Shown here: piece by piece, positions 23,006 to 32,418 of the stretch
Position numbering within the stretch: the first letter of the stretch is position 1
Layout of the letters: each line of letters begins with the position of its first letter
Assembly: GCA_016710335.1 (NCBI GenBank)
Contig: JADJXQ010000015.1
Span: 1 to 35,680, forward strand
Source of the DNA: Rhodospirillales bacterium
GTDB taxonomy: Bacteria > Pseudomonadota > Alphaproteobacteria > Rhodospirillales > Defluviicoccaceae
Direction of reading: 5' to 3'
Length of the DNA stretch: 35,680 bases
Made by a program: the position numbers and the translations under genes
Notes under the pieces: generated by a model
Told to the model about the DNA's origin: nothing
The model's database searches: none
Seen by the model: only the letters and a program-made list of their open reading frames with translations

Positions 23006-23785
23006 TTACCGTACTGCCTTGCTGAACAGAGTGAAGAAATTCGCGGTCGTTGCGGCTGCAAATGCTTCATCGTCGACACCTCGCAGGTTCGCAATGTGGG
23101 TCGCAGTGAATGAAACCAAAGCTGGTTCATTGCGCCCGCCGCGGTGCGGAGTCGGAGCCAGATACGGCGCATCCGTCTCGACCAGAAGTCGCTCCTGCGG
23201 CAACGCTGCCGCCACCTCTCCCAGTGCTAGCGCCTTCTTGAACGTGACAATGCCGGAGAACGACACATAGAGGCCCATGTTCACAGCATGATCAGCGAGT
23301 TCCCTCGTCGCACTGAAGCAATGCAGCACGCCGGCAAACGGTCCGGCAGCCTGCTCCTCGGTGAGTACGCGCGCGGTATCGGCGTCGGCGGCACGGGTAT
23401 GGATGACCACCGGCAGTCCGGCCTCGCGGGCCGCCGCAATGTGGACCCGGAAGGACCTTTCCTGGTCCTCCCGCGGGCTATGCTGGTAGTAAAAGTCGAG
23501 GCCAGTTTCCCCGAAGCCGACCACTTTTGGATGCGACGACAGATCGACCAGGCGTTCGGCGGTCACCTCCGGCTCCCGCGCCGCCTCGTGGGGATGGATG
23601 CCGACAGTGCAGAACACGTTGTCGTATCGCTCGGCCACTGCCAGCACCTGCGGGAAACGCGTGATGTGCGTGCAGATGGTCAGTATCGTTTCGACGCCCG
23701 CTTCCCGCGCCCGCGCCATCACCGCATCGAGATCGTCGCGGAAATCGGGGAAGTCCAGGTGGCAATGGCTGTCGACCAGGCGCAT
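23006..23785 (-). CDS. tatD: TatD-family metal-dependent DNase
   Basis: A 259-aa TIM-barrel metal hydrolase. It begins RLVDSHCHLDFPDFRDDLDA, with the HxH metal ligands, and continues CTVGIHPHEAAREPEVTAER, GFGETGLDFYYQHSPREDQE, GLPVVIHTRAADADTARVL, GVLHCFSATRELADHAVNMG and RLLVETDAPYLAPTPHRGGR, matching TatD/YcfH in every ligand position. The ATG at 23785 is chosen; an in-frame ATG at 23794 adds MTA and lies one base after the metG stop, so coupling to metG is likely in either case. Confidence 0.95.
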   Translation of the reverse strand: MRLVDSHCHLDFPDFRDDLDAVMARAREAGVETILTICTHITRFPQVLAVAERYDNVFCTVGIHPHEAAREPEVTAERLVDLSSHPKVVGFGETGLDFYYQHSPREDQERSFRVHIAAAREAGLPVVIHTRAADADTARVLTEEQAAGPFAGVLHCFSATRELADHAVNMGLYVSFSGIVTFKKALALGEVAAALPQERLLVETDAPYLAPTPHRGGRNEPALVSFTATHIANLRGVDDEAFAAATTANFFTLFSKAVR

Positions 23786-23795
23786 CGCTGTCATC

Positions 23796-25358
23796 TCACC
23801 CCTGTCCCGCTCCTGCATCGAGCACGTAGCGCGGGAAAACGGCCTCAGGTTTCGGCAGCGCCATTCCGGCGACCAAAGCATGATCAGGCCCCAGATGCTT
23901 GAAGCTGCGATGGCTTGGGCTAACCGCCAGTTGATCCAGTATGGCTTGCGCCGCGTCTGGGACGATGGGTTGCAGAAGGATGGCGATATGGCGGATCGCC
24001 TCGGCGAGAACGTAGAGCACCGTCTCCATGCGCCGCGGGTCCGTCTTGCGCAGCGCCCACGGCGCTTGGCGATCCACATAGCCGTTGGCGGCACGGATGA
24101 CGCTCCAAAGCCTATCGATCGCTTCATGAAACGCCTGGGCATCATAAGCCGCACGAAGAGCCGGCAGGAGGCTGTGCGCCGCCGCGAGCATCTCCTCGTC
24201 CGAGGCGCTGAACCCGCTCGGCGTCGGCACCGCCGCTCCGCAGTTCTTCGCAACCATCGACAGAACGCGTTGGCACAGGTTGCCGAGATCGTTGGCTAAA
24301 TCACCGTTGATACGGTTCACGACGGCCGTGTGTGAAAAGTCGCCATCGTTCCCGAATGGAACCTCGCGCAGCATCACATAGCGCACCTGGTCGAGGCCGT
24401 AGGTGTTGACGAGATGCATGGGATCGATGGCGTTGCCGAGCGACTTCGACATCTTGCGACCTTCCACGGTCCACCAGCCATGGGCGAACACCCGTTGCGG
24501 CGGCGCGATGCCGGCAGCCATCAGAAAGGCGGGCCAGTAGACGGCGTGAAAGCGCAGAATGTCCTTGCCGACCATGTGGACGTCGGCCGGCCAGTACGTC
24601 GCGAATTCCCCTTGATCCGTAGAGGGATAACCGACACCGGTGATGTAATTGGTGAGCGCGTCCAGCCACACGTACATGACGTGGTCGGCGTCCCCCGGCA
24701 CCGGGATGCCCCACTTGAAGGTGGTGCGGGAGATGGACAGGTCTTGAAGTCCGCCGCGAACAAAGCTGACCACCTCATTGAATCGACTGCGCGGTAACAC
24801 GAACTCGGGGTTCTCGTCATAAAAGCGCAGCAACGGCTCCTGCCAGTCCGACAGGCGGAAAAAATAGCTCGGTTCCTCCACCCACTCCACCGGCGCGCCC
24901 GACGGAGCCAGTTTTTCGGCGTCCGGTCCGGGGGTCAATTCGCTTTCTGAGTAGAATGCCTCGTCCCGCACGGCGTACCAGCCGGAATAGCTTCCGGAAT
25001 AGATGTGGCCGCGCTCGGCAAGCCGCGTCCACAAGGCTTGGCAGGCTCGGAAGTGCCGCTCCTCCGTGGTGCGGATGAAGTCGTCGTGGGAGAAGTTCAT
25101 GGCTTCGGCCAAGTCCCGGAAATTGCGGGAGACCTTGTCGGTGAACGCCTGGGGATCAAGGCCCGCCGCCCGCGCCGCCTTGTCCACCTTCTGACCGTGC
25201 TCGTCGGTGCCTGTCAGGAACTTGACGTCGTAGCCGTCCAGCCGCTTGAAGCGCGCCAAAACATCGCAGGCCAGGGTCGTGTACATGTGGCCGATGTGCG
25301 GCACGTCGTTGACGTAGTAGATCGGCGTGGTGATGTAAAAGGTCGTCCGCGCGGCCAT
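23796..25358 (-). CDS. metG: Methionyl-tRNA synthetase
   Basis: Class I aminoacyl-tRNA synthetase of 520 aa charging tRNA-Met in the cytoplasm. It has the HIGH motif in TPIYYVNDVPHIGHMYTTLA and the KMSKS motif in EGRKMSKSLGNAIDPMHLVN. The connective domain reads GSYSGWYAVRDEAFYSESEL and lacks the zinc-binding Cys pairs, and there is no C-terminal tRNA-binding EMAP domain, which fits the shorter alphaproteobacterial MetG. ATG 25358 gives MAARTTFYITTPIYYVNDVP; the frame is open upstream into holB but that extension has no family sequence. It lies 52 bases after holB and is followed by tatD in the standard alphaproteobacterial order. Confidence 0.97.
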   Translation of the reverse strand: MAARTTFYITTPIYYVNDVPHIGHMYTTLACDVLARFKRLDGYDVKFLTGTDEHGQKVDKAARAAGLDPQAFTDKVSRNFRDLAEAMNFSHDDFIRTTEERHFRACQALWTRLAERGHIYSGSYSGWYAVRDEAFYSESELTPGPDAEKLAPSGAPVEWVEEPSYFFRLSDWQEPLLRFYDENPEFVLPRSRFNEVVSFVRGGLQDLSISRTTFKWGIPVPGDADHVMYVWLDALTNYITGVGYPSTDQGEFATYWPADVHMVGKDILRFHAVYWPAFLMAAGIAPPQRVFAHGWWTVEGRKMSKSLGNAIDPMHLVNTYGLDQVRYVMLREVPFGNDGDFSHTAVVNRINGDLANDLGNLCQRVLSMVAKNCGAAVPTPSGFSASDEEMLAAAHSLLPALRAAYDAQAFHEAIDRLWSVIRAANGYVDRQAPWALRKTDPRRMETVLYVLAEAIRHIAILLQPIVPDAAQAILDQLAVSPSHRSFKHLGPDHALVAGMALPKPEAVFPRYVLDAGAGQG

Positions 25359-25410
25359 GACAGCTTTCCTTCCAGAGGCAGCCCGCGACAGGCACAGGTC
25401 GGCCGGTCGG

Positions 25411-26589
25411 TCAGGAGCGAACGGCGCTGCGAAGGGTGAGGAACAGATCCAAAATGACTTGCCTGCGATCAAGGTTGGCGCCCTCGACCCGTGCCAGCAA
25501 GCCGCTGGTGTTGTCCCATACCTCAAGCCAGCGATCAAGGCTCGCCCGAGCGGCCAGCCGGTCAACGATGTCCTGGTCTTCGGCCACGCCCATGGCGGGC
25601 TCCGCGCCGGAGCCCGCCAGCGCCGCCGCACGCACGATGCGCGAAAGCAGGCGGGCGAACACGTCCTTCACGACGGGGAAGGAGTCTTCCAAGCCGGCGC
25701 GAGTGACGCGATCGCCGAGGCGGCCGAGCGCCGTCATGTCCAGTTTCGGCAAAGCCGCGAAAGCGCCCACCACGTCGTCGCGCACCGCCAGCCCGTCCGC
25801 GTCGGCCAACGCAAGTGCGATCCCGATGCTGTCGTCCGCCAGCTTGAGCAATGCATGCGCCTGATCGGGGTGCAGGTCGGGCCGGTACCGGGCCAAGAGG
25901 TCACTTCCTACTGACACGGCGGGGGCTTTCAGGAGCAGCCGCCGGCAACGGGACCGAATGGTCGGCAGCAGACATCCCGGATTATGGCTTACGAGCAGCA
26001 ACACCGTCTGCGGCGGCGGTTCCTCCAGCACCTTGAGGAGCGCATTGGCGGCGCTGCGGTTCAAGTTCTCGGCAGCGTCGACGACCACGGCACGCCAACC
26101 GCCTTCCGCCGCCGTGTGAGCGAGGAACGCCACAACGCTGCGCACGTCCTCGACGACGATCTCCGAACGCAGGCGCCCGGTCTTCTCGTTGATGCGGCGC
26201 TCGACAGTAAACAGGTCCGCGTGCCCGCCGCTGGCGACACGATGGAACAGAGGGCGATCAGGAGCGATGGCGAGGCCATCCATCGGCTCCGACGCCCGTT
26301 GATCCACCTCCCGTAGCAAACCCTCTCCCGGCAGGGCGGAAGCGGCAGACTCCCCTGCCCCGCTTCCGGCGAGCAGGTACCGCGCGAATCGGAATGCCAG
26401 TGTCGCCTTGCCGATGCCCCGGGCGCCGCAGATCAGCCAGGCGTGCGGCAATCGCCCGGAGTGTATGCAATTGAGGATCTCGCTTTCGGCCGCTTCATGC
26501 CCGAGCAACAGCCAGTTGGCGCGCGGCGGCGGCGGCCAGCCGTATGGCTCCAGCCCGACGGGAAGGGGCCGTGCCGCCGTGCCCGTCAC
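25411..26589 (-). CDS. holB: DNA polymerase III subunit delta prime
   Basis: Clamp-loader subunit of 392 aa. The start is GTG 26589 (TGTAARPLPVGLEPYGWPPP), whose GTGA overlaps the tmk stop by four bases, so the two are coupled. Motifs are LPHAWLICGARGIGKATLAF (P-loop region), VVVDAAENLNRSAANALLKV followed by LEEPPPQTVLLLVSHNPGCL and IRSRCRRLLL, the standard delta-prime series with the SRC motif. The zinc-binding Cys cluster of typical HolB is absent, as in other alphaproteobacterial members. It follows tmk and precedes metG. Confidence 0.94.
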   Translation of the reverse strand: MTGTAARPLPVGLEPYGWPPPPRANWLLLGHEAAESEILNCIHSGRLPHAWLICGARGIGKATLAFRFARYLLAGSGAGESAASALPGEGLLREVDQRASEPMDGLAIAPDRPLFHRVASGGHADLFTVERRINEKTGRLRSEIVVEDVRSVVAFLAHTAAEGGWRAVVVDAAENLNRSAANALLKVLEEPPPQTVLLLVSHNPGCLLPTIRSRCRRLLLKAPAVSVGSDLLARYRPDLHPDQAHALLKLADDSIGIALALADADGLAVRDDVVGAFAALPKLDMTALGRLGDRVTRAGLEDSFPVVKDVFARLLSRIVRAAALAGSGAEPAMGVAEDQDIVDRLAARASLDRWLEVWDNTSGLLARVEGANLDRRQVILDLFLTLRSAVRS

Positions 26590-27221
26590 AGCGATACTCC
26601 CAGCCGCGGCGCGACGGCATGGCGCACCGCCGCCGCCACGATCTCCGGCGCCGGCTCCGCGTCGATGACGATGCACCGCTCCGGCTCGGCGCGAGCGATG
26701 TCGAGGAAGGCGTCGCGCACCCGCTGATGGAAGGCGACATCGAGCCGCTCGTAACGGTCCCCCGCCGGAGAGCGGGCCCTGGCGCGCGCAAGGCCGATCT
26801 CCACAGGCAGGTCCAGGATGATCGTCAGATCAGGCGCAAACGCGCCGATCACCAGATCGTGCAGCGCGGCGACTGTTGCGGCGCCGAGGTTGAAGCCGTG
26901 CCCCTGGTACGCCATCGTCGAATCGGCGTAGCGGTCGCAGATCACCCACTGTCCCGCCCGGAGTGCCGGAAGGATAACGTGATCAAGATGGTCGCGTCGC
27001 GCCGCGTAGTGCAGGAGGGCCTCGCCCATTGCCGAGTTGCCGTCTCCCGGCGGATGCAGCAGCAGGTCACGGATGCGCTCCGCCACGGCACTACCACCCG
27101 GTTCACGGGTCAGCCTGACCCGAACCCCGGCCCCCTCCCCGGTCGCCGCCAGACAGCGAATCTGCGTGGACTTGCCGGACCCCTCGACGCCCTCGAATGT
27201 CGTAAAAAACCCGTGCTTCAT
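26586..27221 (-). CDS. tmk: Thymidylate kinase
   Basis: Phosphorylates dTMP to dTDP. The 211-aa protein has the P-loop FEGVEGSGKSTQIRCLAATG, the TREPGGSAVAERIRDLLL motif, the ICDRYADSTMAYQGHG segment with the DR(Y) motif, and the lid region ARARSPAGDRYERLD. It is close to the usual length. It lies nine bases after the D,D-carboxypeptidase gene and overlaps holB, in the conserved run. Confidence 0.96.
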   Translation of the reverse strand: MKHGFFTTFEGVEGSGKSTQIRCLAATGEGAGVRVRLTREPGGSAVAERIRDLLLHPPGDGNSAMGEALLHYAARRDHLDHVILPALRAGQWVICDRYADSTMAYQGHGFNLGAATVAALHDLVIGAFAPDLTIILDLPVEIGLARARARSPAGDRYERLDVAFHQRVRDAFLDIARAEPERCIVIDAEPAPEIVAAAVRHAVAPRLGVSL

Positions 27222-27230
27222 TCCGGCGCG

Positions 27231-28409
27231 TCAGTTCGTCTGCGCCAGCGCCGCCTGCTTCACCCGCGAAAACAGGCGCCCGAACATCCCGGCCTGGTCC
27301 ACCGAGGCCGCCGCCACCAGCGGAATCTCGGCCGGGACCATGTCCGGCGCGGTGATGGTCAGCACCGCGATTTCTTCGCCCGCCGCAATCGGCGCCGGCA
27401 CCGGAGCTTTGTAGCGAACGGTGGCGGTCATGTCCTTGCGCGAGTTCCGCGGCATGGTGATGACGAGGTCCTTGGCGACGGTCAGCGGCACAGTGTCGTC
27501 CGTCCCGAGCCACACGTCGGCTTCAGCGAGAGCGTCGCCGGCCTCAGCGAGCTTGTGGTTGCCGAATTCGCGGAACCCCCACGACATGATGCGGTCCGCT
27601 TCTTCGGTGCGGGCCTTGATGCTGGGCAGCCCGTTCAGCACCAGAATGAGGCGCCGCTCCCCTTGCTGCGCCGACGCCGTCAAGCCGTAGCCCGACGCCT
27701 CGGTGTGGCCGGTCTTCAAGCCGTCGGCGCCCATGTTCTTGTACAGGAGCGGATTGCGGTTGCCCTGGCGGATACCGTTGTGGGTGAATTCCTTGACCGA
27801 GTAGAGCTTGTAGAGTTCGGGAAACTGCTCGATGGTGGCCTTCGCGAGCAAAGCCAGATCCCATGCCGTCGTCATATGGTTGGGGTCGGGCCATCCCGTC
27901 GCGTTGGTGAAGGTGCTGTTCTTCAGACCGAGTTCACGGGCGCGCTGGGTCATGCGCTCGGCAAACGCCGCTTCGCTGCCCGCCAACCCTTCGGCAACGA
28001 CGATGCAGGCATCGTTTCCGGACTGCACGATGATGCCGTGCAACAGGTCATCGACCGTCACTTCCTCGCCGATGTTGAGAAACATGGTCGAGCCGCCACT
28101 CTTGGCACCGCCTTTCCGCCAAGCGTTCTCGCTGACGATGAATGCGTCGTCCGTTTTCAGTTTCCCTTCCTTCAACCGCTCGAAGACCATGTGAACGGTC
28201 ATCATCTTGCTCATCGAAGCGGGCGGCATCAGCTCGTCGGAGTTCTTCTCGAACAGCACGGAGCCGGTGTTGATGTCGAGGAGGAGCGCCTGCCTGGCTT
28301 CGGTTTCGAACGCCGCTACGGCCGGTGTGGAGACGGCGACCGTAGATGCCAGGGCTAGAACGAGCACCAGGCCGCGATAACAGGCATGGCCAAAACGCAG
28401 AACCGCCAT
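27231..28409 (-). CDS. dacC: D-alanyl-D-alanine carboxypeptidase (PBP5/6 type)
   Basis: Periplasmic serine peptidase of 392 aa trimming the terminal D-Ala of peptidoglycan stem peptides. It has a signal peptide (YRGLVLVLALASTVAVSTPA, cleaving near VAA-F), the SxxK box S65-M-S-K68, the SxN box S130-G-N132 and the KTG box K232-T-G234, all in family positions, then a C-terminal PBP5_C beta domain and a short basic amphipathic tail (MFGRLFSRVKQAALAQTN) for membrane contact. ATG 28409 follows GAAGGGAC. The gene symbol could equally be dacA; only the PBP5/6 class is certain. It lies 76 bases after rlpA. Confidence 0.95.
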   Translation of the reverse strand: MAVLRFGHACYRGLVLVLALASTVAVSTPAVAAFETEARQALLLDINTGSVLFEKNSDELMPPASMSKMMTVHMVFERLKEGKLKTDDAFIVSENAWRKGGAKSGGSTMFLNIGEEVTVDDLLHGIIVQSGNDACIVVAEGLAGSEAAFAERMTQRARELGLKNSTFTNATGWPDPNHMTTAWDLALLAKATIEQFPELYKLYSVKEFTHNGIRQGNRNPLLYKNMGADGLKTGHTEASGYGLTASAQQGERRLILVLNGLPSIKARTEEADRIMSWGFREFGNHKLAEAGDALAEADVWLGTDDTVPLTVAKDLVITMPRNSRKDMTATVRYKAPVPAPIAAGEEIAVLTITAPDMVPAEIPLVAAASVDQAGMFGRLFSRVKQAALAQTN

Positions 28410-28485
28410 GGTTGTCCCTTCGGCTATGGAATACGAAGAGCTCAAGGTAATTCGGCGGCTTCGTCAACTCAAGCGAGAACTGATC

Positions 28486-29400
28486 TCACTCGAGCACCAC
28501 CCTGGACCGCACAAAGCCATTGTCGATGGCCGCATCGAGCAGCTGGTCAGCCTGTTCGGCCGTAGGAACGGGACCGAGCCGCACCCGATGCAGGGCGCCG
28601 CCGTCCTGCTGCACCGTGCTGATCCGCGCGGATCCGAGGCCATTCAATTGCGCGACGACCTGCTCTGCGTTGGCGCGATGGGCGTACGCGCCAGCCTGCA
28701 CGTAATAGCCGGGCGACCCGGCGTCATCTGAAGCCGCCGTCGGTTGCGCCGGCAGGCGTTGCGTCGGCGGTGCTGTATCCAAACCGGCAAAGATCTGCTC
28801 CGCCGGCGACGCGCGGCGATAGCCGACCAACTGCTCTGTGTTCAACGCCCGGGTGGCGAGTGCCGACGCGTCAGCCTTGGCGACCAACTCCACAGGTGGC
28901 GTGACGGCGACGGGATGACCGACCAGCCGCGCATGCAGTTCCCGAGTTTCATCGGCAACGACCTGGACCCGCACGCGCGCCGTGCCCTGACGCATGAAAC
29001 CGAGTAGCTGTGCGCCCCGCCGCGACACGTCGATGATGCGGTCATAGGCGAACGGACCGCGGTCGTTGATCGTCAGCTTCAGGCTGCGTCCATTTTCCAG
29101 GTTCGTCACCTGCACGACGCTGGGCAACGGCAAGGTGGGATGTGCGGCGGTCAAGCCGTTCATGTCATAAGTTTCGCCATTGGCCGTCATCTTGCCGTCG
29201 AAACCGGGGCCGTACCAGGACGCGATCCCCACCTCGTCATAGCCGTAGTCGACCCTCGGATGATACCACTTGCCAGAGACCTCGTAGGGCTTGCCAACCT
29301 TGAAACGGCCGCGGGGCTCCGGGGCGGTTTTCGTCTCGCCGCACCCACTGGCAGACAGTGCGGCCATGGTCAACACCATGATAGCGACAGCGGCTCTCAT
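28486..29400 (-). CDS. rlpA: Rare lipoprotein A, septal lytic transglycosylase with SPOR domain
   Basis: Outer-membrane lipoprotein of 304 aa. The signal ends in a lipobox with acylated C20 (ALSASGC). Residues of about 50-150 form the double-psi beta barrel with YGYDEVGIASWYGPGFDGKM, TANGETYDMNGLTAAHPTLP and LKLTINDRGPFAYDRIIDVS, including the conserved Glu/Asp of the glycan-cleaving site. The C-terminal 75 residues are a SPOR domain (YYVQAGAYAHRANAEQVVAQ) that binds denuded septal glycan. Its ATG overlaps the stop of the transglycosylase gene upstream (ATGA at 29400-29397), so the two are coupled. Confidence 0.95.
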   Translation of the reverse strand: MRAAVAIMVLTMAALSASGCGETKTAPEPRGRFKVGKPYEVSGKWYHPRVDYGYDEVGIASWYGPGFDGKMTANGETYDMNGLTAAHPTLPLPSVVQVTNLENGRSLKLTINDRGPFAYDRIIDVSRRGAQLLGFMRQGTARVRVQVVADETRELHARLVGHPVAVTPPVELVAKADASALATRALNTEQLVGYRRASPAEQIFAGLDTAPPTQRLPAQPTAASDDAGSPGYYVQAGAYAHRANAEQVVAQLNGLGSARISTVQQDGGALHRVRLGPVPTAEQADQLLDAAIDNGFVRSRVVLE

Positions 29401-30638
29401 CGCGGCGGCGCCGCGCGCAGCCGATCGAGTAAATCGGCGGTGGGATAACCGTCGGCCGGCAACGCCGCCTCTGCCTGATAGGCGCGAACTGCTTGCCGTG
29501 TCGCGGGGCCAACGATACCGTCCGCTGCACCGGTCTCGAGGCCGAGCCGGCCCAGGAGTTTCTGCATCTCCATCACCTCGTCGCGCGACAGCGGAACTTC
29601 GGCGGCCGGGCGCGCGGCCTGGAGGGGCGGCTTGCCGACCAGCCGGTCGGACAGGTGCCCGACCGACACCGCATAGAGAATAGACCGATTCCACGCCATG
29701 ATGGAATTGAAGTTGCTGTAGACGATGAAGGCCGGAGCGCCGGCCGCCCCGCCGGGCAAAATGACAGAGCCCTCGATGTCGACCGTGGGCAGGTCGCCGC
29801 CGCCGGCCTTCCGCACCCCAAGGCGCTGCCAGTCCGCGAGCGGCTTGACGATGTCGAGCCCGGACTGCGCGTAATCGAAACCGGACGGGAGCCGTACTTC
29901 CCGCCCCCACGTCTGATCGTCGCGCCAGCCTGCGGCAGCCAGAAAGTTTGCTGCAGATGCGAAAACATCCGCCACGCTGTTCCACAGGTCGCGCCGACCG
30001 TCGCCATCGAAGTCCACGGCGTATGCACGATAGCTGGTCGGCATGAACTGCGGGTGGCCGAGGGCGCCCGCCCAGGAGCCGGTGGCGTCGACCGGCACAT
30101 CGCCCCGATCCATCAACTCCAGGGCAGCGAGCAGTTGTTCGCGGAAGAAGTCACTGCGGCGCGTGTCGTAGGCAAGGGTCGCAAGTGCGGCGATCAAGGA
30201 ATGGTTTCCGGTGTTATCGCCGTAGTTGGTTTCCAAGCCCCAGAACGCCACAAGGAAGCGGGGCTGGACGCCGTATCGACGGCTCACCGCCTCGAGCACC
30301 TCGCGATGACGCGCCAGCATCTCCTGGCCGCGGGCGACGCGCGACGGCGTCACCCGCTTGTCCAGATAGCTCCAGAAAGTCTGCGTGAACTCGGGCTGCC
30401 GCCGGTCCAGCTCCACGACGCTCGCAATCGGCCTTACGCCGGCAAATGCTGCGTCGAAGGTCACGGCGCGAACGCCCTGCGCCATTGCCTCTGCGCGCAA
30501 GCTGTCCACCCATTGTTGGAAATCATCGTCGGGCGCTGCCGGTGCAGCCGTAGCCGACACCAGCATGGCCAGCATGACGGCGAACGGCACGTACAGAACC
30601 GACCGCCAAGCCCGCAGCGCGACACTCAACCCTCTCAT
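29397..30638 (-). CDS. Lytic murein transglycosylase, MltB type, with peptidoglycan-binding domain
   Basis: Periplasmic enzyme of 413 aa cutting glycan strands to 1,6-anhydro ends. It has a signal peptide (LYVPFAVMLAMLVSATAAPA), an SLT_2/MltB catalytic domain with the catalytic Glu of AFWGLETNYGDN (about E136), GALGHPQFMPTSYRAYAVDF and AWNRSILYAVSVGHLSDRL, and a C-terminal PG_binding_1 domain (QKLLGRLGLETGAADGIVG). ATG 30638 (MRGLSVALRAWRS) is chosen for its CGAGGAC site; ATG 30677 would add 13 residues. It is the first gene of the rlpA-dac-tmk-holB-metG-tatD run. Confidence 0.93.
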   Translation of the reverse strand: MRGLSVALRAWRSVLYVPFAVMLAMLVSATAAPAAPDDDFQQWVDSLRAEAMAQGVRAVTFDAAFAGVRPIASVVELDRRQPEFTQTFWSYLDKRVTPSRVARGQEMLARHREVLEAVSRRYGVQPRFLVAFWGLETNYGDNTGNHSLIAALATLAYDTRRSDFFREQLLAALELMDRGDVPVDATGSWAGALGHPQFMPTSYRAYAVDFDGDGRRDLWNSVADVFASAANFLAAAGWRDDQTWGREVRLPSGFDYAQSGLDIVKPLADWQRLGVRKAGGGDLPTVDIEGSVILPGGAAGAPAFIVYSNFNSIMAWNRSILYAVSVGHLSDRLVGKPPLQAARPAAEVPLSRDEVMEMQKLLGRLGLETGAADGIVGPATRQAVRAYQAEAALPADGYPTADLLDRLRAAPPR

Positions 30639-30708
30639 TGTCCTCGACAAACTTCGCACCGCCACATCGTGCCCCACGTTTCGCCAGTCGCCGATTCGCG
30701 GCTGTTTG

Positions 30709-31578
30709 TCAACTCCCTCCTCGAGCGCGATCGGATCCGTCCGTATCGGGCAACAGCGACGGCGTCTTGCCCGAAAGCCTGTACATCACAAGCCCCGTCC
30801 ACTCCCGAGCGGCTGTGGTCGCCAACGCCAAGCCATTGAGGAGGCTGATGTCCTGCGGCGTCCAGTCGGGGTCAGGTTGGGTCTGGTAGTCGACCGGATA
30901 GGGAACAACTGCCCAGCCTACGTTCCGGAAGCACCCCAAGGCGCGCGGCATGTGCGATGCCGAGGTGACCAGGAGCCACGTTTCAGCGGGTTCCGGATCA
31001 ACAGCCCGTTTGCCGAATACCGCGTTCTCGAAAGTGTTTCGTGAGTTGTCTTCATAGATCACGCGATCGGGGGAAATGCCTGCATCGTGCAGCAGCGCGG
31101 ATAACCAGCGCGCCTGGTGCGCGCTCCGGCCCGCGAGCAGTCCGGGGATACCGCCGCTGAACAGGATTCTGGCGTTCGGATAGCGCCGCGCAAGCTGCAA
31201 CCCGGCGACGATTCGCTCGCCGCTGTCCCTGAGGTGGAGTTCGCCGCGGGTCTCGGTGAGGCGGGCATCGACGGCGCCGCCGAGAACGACGATGCCGTCA
31301 GCGTGCTCCGGCAGCACCATCGGACGCGCGATGTGCTCCTCCAACGGCGACAACAGCCACTCTCCGATCGGCAACGTCGTCACGACCCCCAGGACGATGG
31401 CGACGGCCGTGACGACAAGGCGCGCGGCCGAGCGCCACCGGGTCCAAAGCAGCGCCGCGCCGATGCCGAGCAGGATGGCGAGGAGATTGCCTGGCTGAGC
31501 CACCAGCCAGAACAACTTGGACGCCGGGAAAAACATGGTTCGCGCCAACATCCGATTTTGCCGCGGCGTGCCCCCCAT
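30709..31578 (-). CDS. YdcF/ElyC/SanA family (DUF218) membrane protein
   Basis: A 289-aa protein with two N-terminal membrane segments (LFWLVAQPGNLLAILLGIGA and ARLVVTAVAIVLGVVTTLPI) and a DUF218 domain beyond them. The domain shows DGIVVLGGAVDARLTETRGE, NARILFSGGIPGLLAGRSAH, IYEDNSRNTFENAVFGKRAV and WLLVTSASHMPRALGCFRNV, all family signatures. Members such as ElyC affect the cell envelope and lipid-carrier metabolism; the substrate here is unknown. ATG 31578 is the longest start; ATG 31536 (MFFPASKLFW) fits the family better but has no clear ribosome site. It follows pcm by 24 bases. Confidence 0.87.
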   Translation of the reverse strand: MGGTPRQNRMLARTMFFPASKLFWLVAQPGNLLAILLGIGAALLWTRWRSAARLVVTAVAIVLGVVTTLPIGEWLLSPLEEHIARPMVLPEHADGIVVLGGAVDARLTETRGELHLRDSGERIVAGLQLARRYPNARILFSGGIPGLLAGRSAHQARWLSALLHDAGISPDRVIYEDNSRNTFENAVFGKRAVDPEPAETWLLVTSASHMPRALGCFRNVGWAVVPYPVDYQTQPDPDWTPQDISLLNGLALATTAAREWTGLVMYRLSGKTPSLLPDTDGSDRARGGS

Positions 31579-31602
31579 GGACCGGAGCCGCGGCTCTGCC
31601 GG

Positions 31603-32367
31603 TCAGTCGGCGGCCTCCATCAGTGCAAAGCGGACCGGCAGGATCTCCGTCACCGCGACCTTCCCCTCAGAGTTTTTTTGAACCAGCGTGAGGTGCTGGG
31701 ACTCTGGAAGCCCGGTAGGCACGACCATGCGCCCGCCCCGCTTGAGCTGGCCGAGCAGGGTGCCCGGCACCAGATCGCTCGCCGCGCACACCAGGATCCG
31801 ATCGTACGGCGCGTGTTCCGGCCAACCGAAATGACCGTTGCCGATGCGGGTGTGGACATGGGCATGGCCGTGTGCGGCCAACCGTTTCCTCGCTTGTGCT
31901 GCCAAGTCTTCCTGTATCTCGATGCTGTAGACTGCGGCGGCCAGCTCCGCCAGGACCGCCGTGTGGTAGCCGAGTCCCGTGCCGACCTCCAGAACCGTGT
32001 TCGTCGGTTCAACGTCGAGCAGATCCGTCATCAGGGCGACGATGAACGGCTGCGAAATGGTCTTGTCGCAGCCGATCGGCAGCGGCTGGTCGGCATAGGC
32101 ATAGGCGGCGATTTCCGGTGGCACGTAATGGTGGCGCGGAACCCGCGCCATCGCGCCTAGCACCTTTTCGTCGATCGTGTCCTTGCCGAGATGTTCGCGC
32201 GCCTGAATGGCGTGCGCGGAGATGATCTGCACCATCTGCTCCAGCAACAAGGACAACACCTTCTCGGTCACGATCAAGCCCCGGACTTGCACCGCACTTT
32301 CGCGTTCCCGAGCATACCGCAGGACGTGGGCGAAGGCACGTGCAGTTGCATTCAGGCGGTCGTCCAC
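31603..32367 (-). CDS. pcm: Protein-L-isoaspartate O-methyltransferase
   Basis: SAM-dependent enzyme repairing isoaspartyl residues. It has the PCMT series MARVPRHHYVPPEIAAYAYA, DQPLPIGCDKTISQPFIVAL, NTVLEVGTGLGYHTAVLAEL (SAM-binding motif I), VYSIEIQEDLAAQARKRLAA and YDRILVCAASDLVPGTLLGQ. From GTG 32367 it is 254 aa, about 40 longer than the common form; a start at ATG 32235 (MVQIISAHAI) would give the normal length. No ribosome site settles this. It is preceded by the orphan receiver gene, 51 bases upstream. Confidence 0.92.
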   Translation of the reverse strand: MDDRLNATARAFAHVLRYARERESAVQVRGLIVTEKVLSLLLEQMVQIISAHAIQAREHLGKDTIDEKVLGAMARVPRHHYVPPEIAAYAYADQPLPIGCDKTISQPFIVALMTDLLDVEPTNTVLEVGTGLGYHTAVLAELAAAVYSIEIQEDLAAQARKRLAAHGHAHVHTRIGNGHFGWPEHAPYDRILVCAASDLVPGTLLGQLKRGGRMVVPTGLPESQHLTLVQKNSEGKVAVTEILPVRFALMEAAD

Positions 32368-32418
32368 GCTGACCGCCGGCCGCTTCGAGCCTCGGGGCTG
32401 GCCCGTCTCGCTGGGGGT

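Noticed and set aside
26544..28358. Plus-strand frame of 604 codons across tmk and the D,D-carboxypeptidase gene
   Set aside because: Antisense to two clear genes and rich in Arg/His with no domain; a GC-bias artefact.
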